NCBI RefSeq assembly: GCF_036038375.1
Contig: NZ_CP107935.1
Span: 5,332,001-5,396,000, forward strand
Origin: Streptomyces sp. NBC_00414
GTDB taxonomy: Bacteria; Actinomycetota; Actinomycetes; Streptomycetales; Streptomycetaceae
DNA length: 64,000 nucleotides
Direction: 5' to 3'
The translations under genes and the position numbers were made by a program. Shown one piece after another: positions 1 through 7,934 of this stretch. Below the pieces are notes generated by a model. It was not told where the DNA came from and made no database searches. It saw only the letters and a list, made by a program, of their open reading frames with translations. Numbering within the stretch: the first letter of the stretch is position 1; every line of letters starts with the position of its first letter.

Positions 1-169
1 CGAAGGCGGCCTTGCCCTCGGCCGTCCCCAGGCTGCCGTTCTCCCCGTACGCCTTGGGGTGTTCGGGGTGCGGCGACCAGTACGCGCGCGTGCGCATCGC
101 CTCCAGCGCCTGGTCGAGCGTCGGCCGGTGCTTGGCGATGAGCTCGTGCGCGGTCAGTGCGGCGGCCAT
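1..169 (-). CDS. paaN: Phenylacetic acid degradation protein PaaN (N-terminal part)
   Basis: Only the first 56 codons are in the window; the rest lies to the left. The peptide begins MAAALTAHELIAKH and continues through a segment with RAYWSPHPEHPKAYGE, which I recognise as the N-terminus of actinobacterial PaaN, an aldehyde-dehydrogenase-fold protein of phenylacetate degradation. The ATG is at 169 and is preceded on its strand by a purine-rich GAGGAGATG stretch. It is divergent from paaH, with which it shares a 168-bp control region holding a TetR-type operator. The assignment rests on the short N-terminus only; a different ALDH-like protein is possible but the paaH neighbour supports it. Confidence 0.75.
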   Translation of the reverse strand, partial: MAAALTAHELIAKHRPTLDQALEAMRTRAYWSPHPEHPKAYGENGSLGTAEGKAAF

Positions 170-205
170 GCGGAACCATCTCCTCGTTTCATGAACTCTT
201 CGTCG

Positions 206-239
206 AGCTCAGGACCTGGCAGTCCAGCTCATGACCTGG
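206..239. repeat. Direct repeat, period 20, in the paaN-paaH control region
   Basis: AGCTCAGGACCTGG (206-219) is repeated as AGCTCATGACCTGG (226-239), 13 of 14 bases identical, spaced by 20 bp, close to two helical turns. It sits in the divergent promoter region and may be a regulator site; no function is proven. Confidence 0.45.
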
Positions 240-267
240 GCAGAAACAGCCGGACAGAGTTAGAGTA

Positions 268-281
268 ACCGAACGATCGGT
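268..281. promoter_or_regulatory. PaaR-like TetR operator between paaN and paaH
   Basis: ACCGAACGATCGGT has the form ACCG-NN-CG-NN-CGGT, which matches the core I recall for the corynebacterial PaaR operator. A possible -10 hexamer TAGAGT lies at 261-266, so binding here would cover the start of transcription of paaH. A copy differing at one base is at 3129-3142 before the bkd operon. The TetR gene at 1849 is the obvious candidate ligand-responsive repressor; this is inference. Confidence 0.6.
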
Positions 282-337
282 CGGGACAAGGGGGTCCGCT
301 GAACCTGTGGAAAACCCCGTGCGGGAGGATCGCGAGC

Positions 338-1852
338 ATGACAGCACTCGACCTCGCCGGCCCCGTGGCCGTCGTCGGCACCGGCACCATGGGCCAGGGC
401 ATCGCCCAGGTCGCCCTCGTCGCGGGCCACCCCGTGCGGCTGTACGACTCCGCCCCCGGCCGGGCCCGGGCGGCGACCGAAGCGATCGTCGCCCGCCTCG
501 ACCGGCTCGTCGAGAAGGACCGGCTGACCGGCGCCGAGCGCGACGCCGCCCGGGCCCGGCTGCGCCCCGCCGAGAGCCTCGCCGACCTCGCCGACTCGGG
601 CCTCGTCCTCGAAGCCGTCCTGGAGCGGCTGGACGTCAAACAGCAGCTGTTCCGCGAGCTGGAGGACATCGTCCCGGACGACTGCCTGCTCGCCACCAAC
701 ACCTCCTCCCTGTCGGTGACCGCGATCGGCGGCGCCCTGCGCAACCCCGGCCGTTTCGTCGGGCTGCACTTCTTCAACCCCGCACCGCTGCTGCCCCTCG
801 TGGAGGTCGTCTCCGGGTTCGCGACCGACGTCACGTCGGCCACGCGCGCGTACGAACTGGCCCGCGCCTGGGGGAAGACCCCGGTCGCCTGCGCGGACAC
901 CCCGGGTTTCATCGTCAACCGCATCGCGCGGCCCTTCTACGCCGAGGCCTTCGCGGTCTACGAGGCCCAGGCCGCCGACCCCGCGACGATCGACGCGGTG
1001 CTGCGCGAGTCGGGCGGCTTCCGGATGGGAGCCTTCGAACTGACCGACCTCATCGGCCAGGACGTCAACGAGTCCGTCACCCGCTCCGTGTGGGAGGGCT
1101 TCTTCCAGGACGTGCGGTTCGCTCCCTCGCTGGCCCAGCGCCGGCTCGTCGAGTCGGGCCGGCACGGCCGCAAGTCGGGGCACGGCTGGTACGACTACGG
1201 GGACGAGGGCGAGCGGCCCGAGCCGCACACCGCGGAGAAGGTCCAGCCGCCCGCGTACGTCGTCGCCGAGGGCGATCTGGGCCCCGCCGCCGAACTGCTC
1301 GCGCTGATCCGCGAGGCGGGCATCCAGGTCCGTGAGGACGAGGAGGACCACGGCACGCGCCTGGTGCTGCCGGGCGGCGGCCAACTGGCCCTCGCGGACG
1401 GCCAGACCGCCGTCGAGTTCCGTGACGTCGTCTACTTCGACCTGGCGCTCGACTACCGCAGGGCGACCCGGATCGCCCTGTCCCACTCGCAGGACACCCA
1501 GACGCAGACCCTCGCCGAGGCCACCGGCCTCTTCCAGGCGCTCGGCAAGGACGTCAGCGTCATCGGGGACGTGCCCGGCCTGATCGTCGCCCGCACGGTG
1601 GCCCGCATCGTCGACCTGGCGCACGACGCCGTCGCCAAGGGCGTGGCCACCGAGGAGGACATCGACACGGCGATGCGCCAGGGCGTCAACTACCCCCTGG
1701 GCCCGTTCGAATGGAGCCGCAGGCTCGGCCGGAGCTGGGCCTACGACGTCCTGGACGACCTGCACATGCGTGACCCGTCGGGGCGTTACGCGCCGTCCCT
1801 CGCGCTCTACCGCCACGCGTACGCCTCCGAGAAGCGGGAGGGCACCCCATGA
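338..1852 (+). CDS. paaH: 3-hydroxyacyl-CoA dehydrogenase, PaaH type
   Basis: A 504-residue cytoplasmic NAD-dependent dehydrogenase that oxidises 3-hydroxyacyl-CoA; in the phenylacetate pathway PaaH oxidises 3-hydroxyadipyl-CoA. The N-terminal Rossmann motif is VVGTGTMGQG (residues 11-20), followed by the ATNTSSLSVT and GLHFFNPAPL segments typical of the family. Two C-terminal helical domains are present, the second after residue ~390 (DVPGLIVARTVARIVD), as in the longer PaaH/FadB-like proteins. The ATG at 338 has GGGAGGA about 8 bases upstream. The stop overlaps the start of the TetR gene, so the two are co-transcribed. A general beta-oxidation role is possible, but divergence from paaN favours phenylacetate. 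Confidence 0.85.
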   Translation: MTALDLAGPVAVVGTGTMGQGIAQVALVAGHPVRLYDSAPGRARAATEAIVARLDRLVEKDRLTGAERDAARARLRPAESLADLADSGLVLEAVLERLDVKQQLFRELEDIVPDDCLLATNTSSLSVTAIGGALRNPGRFVGLHFFNPAPLLPLVEVVSGFATDVTSATRAYELARAWGKTPVACADTPGFIVNRIARPFYAEAFAVYEAQAADPATIDAVLRESGGFRMGAFELTDLIGQDVNESVTRSVWEGFFQDVRFAPSLAQRRLVESGRHGRKSGHGWYDYGDEGERPEPHTAEKVQPPAYVVAEGDLGPAAELLALIREAGIQVREDEEDHGTRLVLPGGGQLALADGQTAVEFRDVVYFDLALDYRRATRIALSHSQDTQTQTLAEATGLFQALGKDVSVIGDVPGLIVARTVARIVDLAHDAVAKGVATEEDIDTAMRQGVNYPLGPFEWSRRLGRSWAYDVLDDLHMRDPSGRYAPSLALYRHAYASEKREGTP

Positions 1853-2439
1853 CCACCGCCAAGCGCGACACCTACACGCCGGAGACCCTGCTCTCCGTGG
1901 CCGTGCGGGTCTTCAACGAGCGTGGCTACGACGGCACTTCCATGGAGCACCTCTCCAAGGCGGCCGGCATCTCCAAGTCGTCGATCTACCACCACGTCAC
2001 GGGCAAGGAGGAGCTGCTGCGCAGGGCCGTCAGCCGGGCGCTCGACGGCCTCTTCGGGATCCTCGACGAGGAGCACGCGCGCGAGGGGCGTGCCGTGGAG
2101 CGCCTGGAGTACGTCACCCGGCGCATGGTCGAGGTCCTCACCGCCGAACTGCCGTACGTGACGCTGCTGCTGCGGGTGCGCGGCAACACCGACACCGAGC
2201 GCTGGGCCCTGGAGCGGCGCCGGGACTTCGACCACGAGGTGGCCGCGCTCCTGAAGGCGGCGGCCGCCGACGGGGACGTACGGCCCGACCTGGAGGTCCG
2301 GCTCGCGACCCGGCTGGTCTTCGGGATGATCAACTCGATAGTCGAGTGGTACCGGCCGGACGGGCGGGGCATGGGGGAGCGCGAGGTCGCCGACGCGGTG
2401 GTGCAGATGGTCTTCGGAGGCCTCAGACAAGCGGGCTGA
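1849..2439 (+). CDS. TetR family regulator, probable phenylacetate/CoA-thioester repressor
   Basis: A 196-residue one-component regulator. The N-terminal helix-turn-helix reads TLLSVAVRVFNERGYDGTS then HLSKAAGISKSSIYHHVTGKEEL, a classical TetR signature; the C-terminal part is a ligand-binding helical domain. The ATG overlaps the paaH stop (ATGA), so it is expressed with paaH and probably autoregulated through the 268-281 box. By family analogy the ligand may be an acyl-CoA such as phenylacetyl-CoA. The near-identical box before the bkd operon suggests it may also control branched-chain amino acid breakdown. Ligand and targets are inferred. Confidence 0.85.
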   Translation: MTTAKRDTYTPETLLSVAVRVFNERGYDGTSMEHLSKAAGISKSSIYHHVTGKEELLRRAVSRALDGLFGILDEEHAREGRAVERLEYVTRRMVEVLTAELPYVTLLLRVRGNTDTERWALERRRDFDHEVAALLKAAAADGDVRPDLEVRLATRLVFGMINSIVEWYRPDGRGMGEREVADAVVQMVFGGLRQAG

Positions 2440-2526
2440 GCGCCACGGACGAGCAGGCCGCGACGGACGGGGAAGAAGACCGAACCAGGCTCAGGGGGCG
2501 GGCCGGGCGAGCGGCGCGCCCCCCGT

Positions 2527-3027
2527 TCATCCCTGCGGTTCCAGGTCCTCCTCCTCGAAGACCAGCAGCGTGCGGGTGCTGAGCACCTCGGGGATGGCCT
2601 GGAGCCGGGTGAGGACCAGTTCGCGCAGCGCCCTGTTGTCCGGTGTGTGCACCAGGAGCAGGACGTCGAAATCTCCGCCCACCAGCGCGATGTGGGACGC
2701 CCCGGGGAGCATCCTCAGCTGCCCGCGCACCGTGCGCCAGGTGTTCTGCACGATCTTGAGCGTGATGTACGCCGAGGTGCCGTGTCCCGCGCGCTCGTGG
2801 TCGACCCGGGCACCGAAGCCGCGGATCACGCCGTCCTCGACGAGGCGGTTGATACGCGCGTAGGCGTTGGCGCGGGACACGTGCACCCGTTCGGCGACGG
2901 ACCGTATCGAGGCGCGGCCGTCCGCCTGGAGCATCTGGAGAATGTCCTGATCGATGGAGTCGAGCGGACGCGGCGGCGGCAGGGCCGAGCCGGGGTCCGG
3001 CCCCTCGGCCATTTGTTCAGGTGCCAT
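2527..3027 (-). CDS. Lrp/AsnC family regulator, BkdR-like
   Basis: A 166-residue regulator with an Lrp helix-turn-helix (LDSIDQDILQMLQADGRASI then VAERVHVSRANAYARINRL) and a C-terminal RAM-type ligand domain (HIALVGGDFDVLLLVHTPDN). It is divergent from the bkd operon at 3203, the position of BkdR in Streptomyces, where such proteins control branched-chain 2-oxoacid dehydrogenase in response to amino acids. I chose the ATG at 3027, preceded by GGGAGGCGGGGGGA, over the ATG at 3048, which lacks a ribosome site. A 12-bp inverted repeat in the divergent region is a plausible target. Convergent with the TetR gene. Confidence 0.82.
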   Translation of the reverse strand: MAPEQMAEGPDPGSALPPPRPLDSIDQDILQMLQADGRASIRSVAERVHVSRANAYARINRLVEDGVIRGFGARVDHERAGHGTSAYITLKIVQNTWRTVRGQLRMLPGASHIALVGGDFDVLLLVHTPDNRALRELVLTRLQAIPEVLSTRTLLVFEEEDLEPQG

Positions 3028-3066
3028 GTCCCCCCGCCTCCCTACCATGGACGTACTGCACCCATC

Positions 3067-3100
3067 TCAGGCTGTGGAGAACCGTTTGTCCACAGCCTGA
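3067..3100. promoter_or_regulatory. 12-bp perfect inverted repeat between lrp and bkd genes
   Basis: TCAGGCTGTGGA (3067-3078) and its exact complement TCCACAGCCTGA (3089-3100) flank a 10-bp spacer. The site lies in the divergent promoter region just upstream of both genes. It is a good candidate operator for the Lrp-type regulator; a terminator is unlikely in this position. Confidence 0.6.
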
Positions 3101-3128
3101 AGGTGCCTGTAGCCAAAATGTGCCGACG

Positions 3129-3142
3129 ACCGAACAATCGGT
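3129..3142. promoter_or_regulatory. Second PaaR-like box, before the bkd operon
   Basis: ACCGAACAATCGGT differs from the box at 268-281 by a single base (A for G at position 8) and keeps both palindromic arms ACCGA/TCGGT. It lies 60 bp before the start codon of the E1-alpha gene. The likeness suggests that the TetR regulator encoded at 1849 also controls this operon. Confidence 0.6.
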
Positions 3143-3202
3143 AGGTGAGGCGCGTCACTCTCGGCGGGCCTCTCGAAGCGACTCCCACGAGGAGGTGCCG
3201 AC

Positions 3203-4378
3203 ATGACGGTCATGGAGCAGCGAGGCGCATACCGGCCGACGCCGCCGCCCGCTTGGCAGCCCCGTACCGACCCCGCGCCGCTGCTGCCCGACGCGCTGCC
3301 CCACCGCGTCCTCGGCACCCGGGCGGCCGAACGGGTCGACCCGGAGCTGCTGCGCCGTCTGTACGCGGAGCTGGTCCGGGGCCGCCGGTACAACGCGCAG
3401 GCCACCGCCCTCACCAAGCAGGGCCGCCTCGCGGTCTACCCCTCCTCCACCGGCCAGGAGGCCTGCGAGGTCGCCGCCGCGCTCGTCCTCGAAGAGCGCG
3501 ACTGGCTCTTCCCGAGCTACCGGGACACCCTCGCGGCGGTCGCCAGGGGCCTCGACCCCGTCGAGGCGCTGACGCTGCTGCGCGGCGACCGGCACACCGG
3601 CTACGACCCCTACGAGCACCGCATCGCGCCCCTGTGCACGCCGCTGGCGACCCAGCTGCCGCACGCCGTGGGTCTCGCGCACGCCGCCCGCCTCAAGGGT
3701 GACGACGTGGTCGCGCTCGCGCTCGTCGGCGACGGCGGCACCAGCGAGGGCGACTTCCACGAGGCGCTGAACTTCGCCGCCGTCTGGCAGGCCCCGGTGG
3801 TCTTCCTGGTCCAGAACAACGGCTTCGCCATCTCCGTCCCGCTCGCCAAGCAGACCGCCGCACCCTCGCTGGCCCACAAGGCCGTCGGGTACGGGATGCC
3901 GGGCCGGCTGGTCGACGGGAACGACGCCGCCGCCGTGCACGAGGTCCTCGGCGAGGCGATCGCCCACGCGCGCGCCGGTCTCGGCCCGACGCTCGTGGAG
4001 GCGGTGACGTACCGCATGGAGGCCCACACGAACGCCGACGACGACAAGCGTTACCGCGACGACGCGGAGGTCGAGGCCTGGCGGGCGCACGACCCCATCG
4101 CTCTCCTGGAGCGGGAGCTCACCGAGCGCGGACTGCTCGACGAGGACGGCATACGCGCCGTGCGCGAGGACGCCGACGTGATGGCCGCTGACCTGCGCGA
4201 GCGCATGAACCAGGACCCGGTGCTCGACCCGATGGACCTGTTCGCGCACGTCTACGCCCGGCCGACCACGCATCTCCTGGAGCAGGAGGCGCAGCTGCGG
4301 GCCGAGCTGGACGCCGAGGCGCGCCACCACGAGTACGACGAGAACGACGAGCACGACCCGGAAGGAAACACGCGATGA
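3203..4378 (+). CDS. bkdA: Branched-chain 2-oxoacid dehydrogenase E1 alpha (locus 1)
   Basis: A 391-residue thiamine-diphosphate enzyme subunit. With E1 beta it decarboxylates the 2-oxoacids of Val, Ile and Leu and transfers the acyl group to the E2 lipoyl domain; the products feed energy metabolism and starter units for branched fatty acids and polyketides. The ThDP motif is GDGGTSEGDFHEALNFAA ending in QNN, with YPSSTGQEACEVAAA and EAVTYRMEAHTNADDD typical of E1 alpha. GGAGG at 3191-3195 sets the start at 3203. It overlaps E1 beta by ATGA. A 390-residue paralogue lies at 19883; no E3 gene accompanies either cluster. Confidence 0.92.
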   Translation: MTVMEQRGAYRPTPPPAWQPRTDPAPLLPDALPHRVLGTRAAERVDPELLRRLYAELVRGRRYNAQATALTKQGRLAVYPSSTGQEACEVAAALVLEERDWLFPSYRDTLAAVARGLDPVEALTLLRGDRHTGYDPYEHRIAPLCTPLATQLPHAVGLAHAARLKGDDVVALALVGDGGTSEGDFHEALNFAAVWQAPVVFLVQNNGFAISVPLAKQTAAPSLAHKAVGYGMPGRLVDGNDAAAVHEVLGEAIAHARAGLGPTLVEAVTYRMEAHTNADDDKRYRDDAEVEAWRAHDPIALLERELTERGLLDEDGIRAVREDADVMAADLRERMNQDPVLDPMDLFAHVYARPTTHLLEQEAQLRAELDAEARHHEYDENDEHDPEGNTR

Positions 4379-5379
4379 CCACCGTCGCGGTGAAACCGGC
4401 CACCATGGCGCAGGCCCTCGGACGGGCCCTGCGCGACGCCATGGCCGACGACCCCGCCGTCCATGTCATGGGCGAGGACGTCGGCGCCCTCGGCGGCGTC
4501 TTCCGCGTCACCGACGGGCTCGCGAAGGAGTTCGGCGAGGACCGGGTCACGGACACCCCGCTGGCCGAGGCGGGCATCCTCGGCACGGCGGTCGGCATGG
4601 CCATGTACGGGCTCAGGCCGGTCGTGGAGATGCAGTTCGACGCCTTCGCGTACCCGGCCTTCGAGCAGCTGATCTCGCACGTGGCGAAGATGCGCAACCG
4701 CACGCGCGGGGCGATGCCGCTGCCCCTCACCGTGCGCGTGCCCTACGGCGGCGGCATCGGCGGGGTGGAGCACCACAGCGACTCCTCCGAGGCGTACTAC
4801 ATGGCGACTCCGGGGCTGCATGTCGTGACACCGGCGACGGTCGCGGACGCGTACGGCCTGCTGCGCGAGGCCATCGCCTCCGACGACCCGGTCGTCTTCC
4901 TGGAGCCCAAGCGCCTGTACTGGTCGAAGGACTCCTGGAACCCCGACGAGCCGCGGTCCGTGGAGCCGATCGGCCGCGCGGTGGTCCGCCGTCAGGGCCG
5001 CAGCGCCACGCTCATCACGTACGGGCCGTCCGTGCCCGTCTGCCTGGAGGCCGCGGACGCGGCGCGGGCCGAGGGCTGGGACCTGGAGGTCGTCGATCTG
5101 CGCTCGCTGGTGCCCTTCGACGACGAGACGGTCTCCGCGTCCGTGCGCCGCACGGGCCGGGCCGTCGTAGTGCACGAGTCGAGCGGCTACGGCGGGCCCG
5201 GCGGGGAGATCGCCGCGCGGGTCACCGAGCGGTGCTTCCACCATCTGGAGGCGCCGGTGCTGCGGGTGGCCGGGTTCGACATCCCGTATCCGCCGCCGAT
5301 GCTGGAGCGGCACCATCTGCCCGGCGTCGACCGGATCCTGGACGCGGTGGCGCGGCTGCAGTGGGAGGCACAGAGCTGA
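4375..5379 (+). CDS. bkdB: Branched-chain 2-oxoacid dehydrogenase E1 beta (locus 1)
   Basis: A 334-residue E1 beta subunit. Family marks are MGEDVGALGGVFRVTDGL near the N-terminus, DTPLAEAGILGTAVG, VPYGGGIGGVEHHSDS and the C-terminal transketolase-like domain with VVDLRSLVPFD and VVVHESSGYGGPG. It forms the alpha2beta2 heterotetramer with the product of the preceding gene. It starts within the stop of E1 alpha (ATGA) and its TGA overlaps the E2 ATG, so the three subunits are translationally coupled. A close paralogue is at 21052. Confidence 0.92.
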   Translation: MTTVAVKPATMAQALGRALRDAMADDPAVHVMGEDVGALGGVFRVTDGLAKEFGEDRVTDTPLAEAGILGTAVGMAMYGLRPVVEMQFDAFAYPAFEQLISHVAKMRNRTRGAMPLPLTVRVPYGGGIGGVEHHSDSSEAYYMATPGLHVVTPATVADAYGLLREAIASDDPVVFLEPKRLYWSKDSWNPDEPRSVEPIGRAVVRRQGRSATLITYGPSVPVCLEAADAARAEGWDLEVVDLRSLVPFDDETVSASVRRTGRAVVVHESSGYGGPGGEIAARVTERCFHHLEAPVLRVAGFDIPYPPPMLERHHLPGVDRILDAVARLQWEAQS

Positions 5380-6881
5380 TGGCCCAGGTCTTCGAGTTCA
5401 AGCTGCCCGACCTCGGTGAGGGGCTCACCGAGGCCGAGATCGTCCGCTGGCTCGTCCAGGTCGGAGACGTCGTCGCCGTCGACCAGCCCGTCGTGGAGGT
5501 CGAGACGGCCAAGGCGATGGTCGAGGTCCCCTGCCCGTACGGCGGTGTGGTCACGGCCCGCTACGGCGACGAGGGCACCGAACTGCCCGTGGGTTCCCCG
5601 CTGCTGACGGTCGCGGTGGGGGCGGCGGCTTCCGGCACGCCGGGACTCGGCGCGGCGGACCTCGGCGCACCGGGCGGGGACGCGGCGGGATTCGACGCGT
5701 CGGTATCCGGCCCGCGGGGAGCCGGTGGCGGGGACGAGAGCTCCGGGAACGTGCTCGTGGGGTACGGCACCCAGGCGCCTCCGGCCCGGCGCCGCCGGGT
5801 CCGGCCGCCCGCACCCGGCGCGGCTCGGGGCCACCGGGCTCCGGGCTCGCCCTCCGGCGCGGACCGGCCCGGCGTGTCGGCGCCCGCCGCCTCGCCCACC
5901 CACTCGCTCGGCGCCGGGGCGGGTAGCGACGGCGGCCCCCGGGGCGACGGCCCCGTGGCGGTGATCTCTCCGCTCGTGCGCAGGCTGGCCCGGGAGAACG
6001 GGGTCGATCTGCGGGAGCTGGCGGGCTCGGGACCCGAGGGCCTGATCACGCGCGCGGACGTGGAACACGCCGTGCGGGCCGGTGCGTCCGCCCCGGCCGT
6101 CGCACGACCGCAGCAGAGCCCGGCGGCGCCGGCGTCCACTCCGGCCACCACCGCGGCACCCGCGCGTGCGTCCGGCACCGCTGCCGCCCTCAAGGGCACC
6201 CGTATCCCCCTCAAGGGCATCCGGGGTGCCGTCGCCGACAAGCTCTCCCGGAGCCGGCGCGAGATCCCCGACGCGACCTGCTGGGTGGACGCCGACGCGA
6301 CGGAACTGACGCACGCGCGCACGGCGATGAACGAGGCCGGCGGGCCGAAGATCTCCCTCATCGCGCTGCTCGCCCGTATCTGCACCGCCGCTCTCGCCCG
6401 GTTCCCCGAGCTGAACTCGACGGTCGACATGGACGCCCGCGAGGTCGTCCGGCTCGACGAGGTGCACCTCGGGTTCGCCGCGCAGACCGAGCGCGGACTC
6501 GTCGTGCCGGTGGTGAAGGGCGCGCACACCCGGGACGCGGAGTCGCTGAGCGCGGAGTTCGCCCGGCTCACCGAGGCGGCCCGGACCGGGACGCTCACCC
6601 CGGCGGACCTCACCGGCGGGACCTTCACGCTGAACAACTACGGGGTGTTCGGCGTCGACGGCTCGACGCCGATCATCAACCACCCCGAGGCGGCCATGCT
6701 CGGCGTCGGCCGGATCGTCCCCAAGCCCTGGGTGCACGAGGGCGAGCTGGCGGTGCGGAAGGTCGTCCAGCTCTCGCTCACCTTCGACCACCGGGTGTGC
6801 GACGGTGGAACGGCGGGTGGTTTCCTGCGGTATGTGGCGGACTGTGTGGAACAACCGGCGGTGCTGCTGCGGACCTTGTGA
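5379..6881 (+). CDS. bkdC: Dihydrolipoyl acyltransferase E2 of the branched-chain complex (locus 1)
   Basis: A 500-residue E2 core subunit. Domains in order: one lipoyl domain (residues 1-80, ETAKA motif with the lipoylated Lys45), a long Ala/Pro/Gly-rich linker, a peripheral subunit-binding domain (SPLVRRLARENGVDL, about residues 195-230), a second flexible linker, and the acyltransferase domain ending in the catalytic FDHRVCDGG motif. The start at 5379 (ATG overlapping the E1 beta TGA) gives the standard N-terminus MAQVFEFKLPDLGEG; an upstream reading frame extension is not real. The linker is unusually Gly/Arg/Pro-rich compared with locus 2. Confidence 0.92.
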   Translation: MAQVFEFKLPDLGEGLTEAEIVRWLVQVGDVVAVDQPVVEVETAKAMVEVPCPYGGVVTARYGDEGTELPVGSPLLTVAVGAAASGTPGLGAADLGAPGGDAAGFDASVSGPRGAGGGDESSGNVLVGYGTQAPPARRRRVRPPAPGAARGHRAPGSPSGADRPGVSAPAASPTHSLGAGAGSDGGPRGDGPVAVISPLVRRLARENGVDLRELAGSGPEGLITRADVEHAVRAGASAPAVARPQQSPAAPASTPATTAAPARASGTAAALKGTRIPLKGIRGAVADKLSRSRREIPDATCWVDADATELTHARTAMNEAGGPKISLIALLARICTAALARFPELNSTVDMDAREVVRLDEVHLGFAAQTERGLVVPVVKGAHTRDAESLSAEFARLTEAARTGTLTPADLTGGTFTLNNYGVFGVDGSTPIINHPEAAMLGVGRIVPKPWVHEGELAVRKVVQLSLTFDHRVCDGGTAGGFLRYVADCVEQPAVLLRTL

Positions 6882-6971
6882 CGCCCCGGGCCCGTACGGT
6901 CCCGTCGCCACCCCCGTCCACATGCTGTGCGCGGGGGTGGAAATGATCCACCGGACATCCATACTCGTGGG

Positions 6972-7934
6972 GTGACCGAGTTCGAGCCACCCAGCGCACC
7001 CGGTTCCCCCGACGCGTCCGGTTCCTCCGACGCCCTCGGTACGGACGGCCATGACGCCGTCGTACTCGCCGGGGGCGCCGCCCGCCGCCTCGGCGGCGCG
7101 GACAAACCGGGCGTCCGCGTGGGGGGCCGCGCTCTGCTCGACCGGGTGCTGGCCGCCTGCTCCGGCGCGGCCGTCACCGTGGTCGTCGCGGAACCCCGGC
7201 CCACCGCGCGCCCTGTGGAGTGGGCGCGCGAGGACCCGCCCGGCGGGGGCCCGCTCGCCGCGCTGGACGCCGGCCTGCGGCACACCACCGCCGAGTACCT
7301 CGTCGTACTCTCCGCCGACCTGCCGTTCCTGGACCGGGAGACGGTGCGAAGGCTGCTGACCGCCCTTCACGAGAGCGGCGGCGACGGCGTGTTGCTCACC
7401 GACCCCGGCGGCCGGGACCAGCCCCTCGTGGCCGCGTACCGCCGTTCCGCGCTGCGCCGCGAACTGGCCGCCCTGCGCGCCGAACACGGCGAACTGACCG
7501 GTCTGCCGCTGCGGCGGCTCACCGGCGCGCTCGAACTGACCCGTATCACCGACTCCGTCGCGTCCTTCGACTGCGACACCTGGGACGACATCGCCGCCGC
7601 CCGGGCACGTATCAGGGAGCATGGGCACGTGTTGGATGAATGGATTACCGCAGTCAAGGACGAACTGGGCCTCGACCTGGACGTCGACACCGGCATCCTG
7701 CTCGACCTCGCCCGCGACGCCGCCCACGGCGTGGCCCGACCGGCGGCACCGCTGACGACGTTCCTCGTCGGTTACGCGGCGGGCCGGGCCGAGGGAGGCC
7801 CCGAAGCGGTCGCCGAAGCCTCCCGCAAGGCGACGGCTCTGGCGCTGCGCTGGGCCGCGGAGGCGGCGTCCGACGCCGACGCCACGGCGACCCCGCCGGG
7901 CCCGGCCGGTGCCGCCCGCCCGGACGCCGGATGA
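6972..7934 (+). CDS. MobA-like nucleotidyltransferase fused to a DUF6457-type domain
   Basis: A 320-residue protein. The N-terminal half has the MobA-type signature VVLAGGAARRLGGADKP and a later SADLPFLDRETV, as in the enzymes that attach GMP or CMP to molybdopterin. The last ~100 residues (from LDEWITAVKDELGLDLDVD) form a small helical domain I recognise as DUF6457, often found as this fusion in actinobacteria. The GTG at 6972 directly precedes a Pro/Ser-rich N-terminus; an earlier ATG at 6927 is possible. It overlaps moeA by ATGA, so it most likely acts in molybdenum cofactor synthesis, though the exact nucleotide used is unknown. Confidence 0.8.
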   Translation: MTEFEPPSAPGSPDASGSSDALGTDGHDAVVLAGGAARRLGGADKPGVRVGGRALLDRVLAACSGAAVTVVVAEPRPTARPVEWAREDPPGGGPLAALDAGLRHTTAEYLVVLSADLPFLDRETVRRLLTALHESGGDGVLLTDPGGRDQPLVAAYRRSALRRELAALRAEHGELTGLPLRRLTGALELTRITDSVASFDCDTWDDIAAARARIREHGHVLDEWITAVKDELGLDLDVDTGILLDLARDAAHGVARPAAPLTTFLVGYAAGRAEGGPEAVAEASRKATALALRWAAEAASDADATATPPGPAGAARPDAG

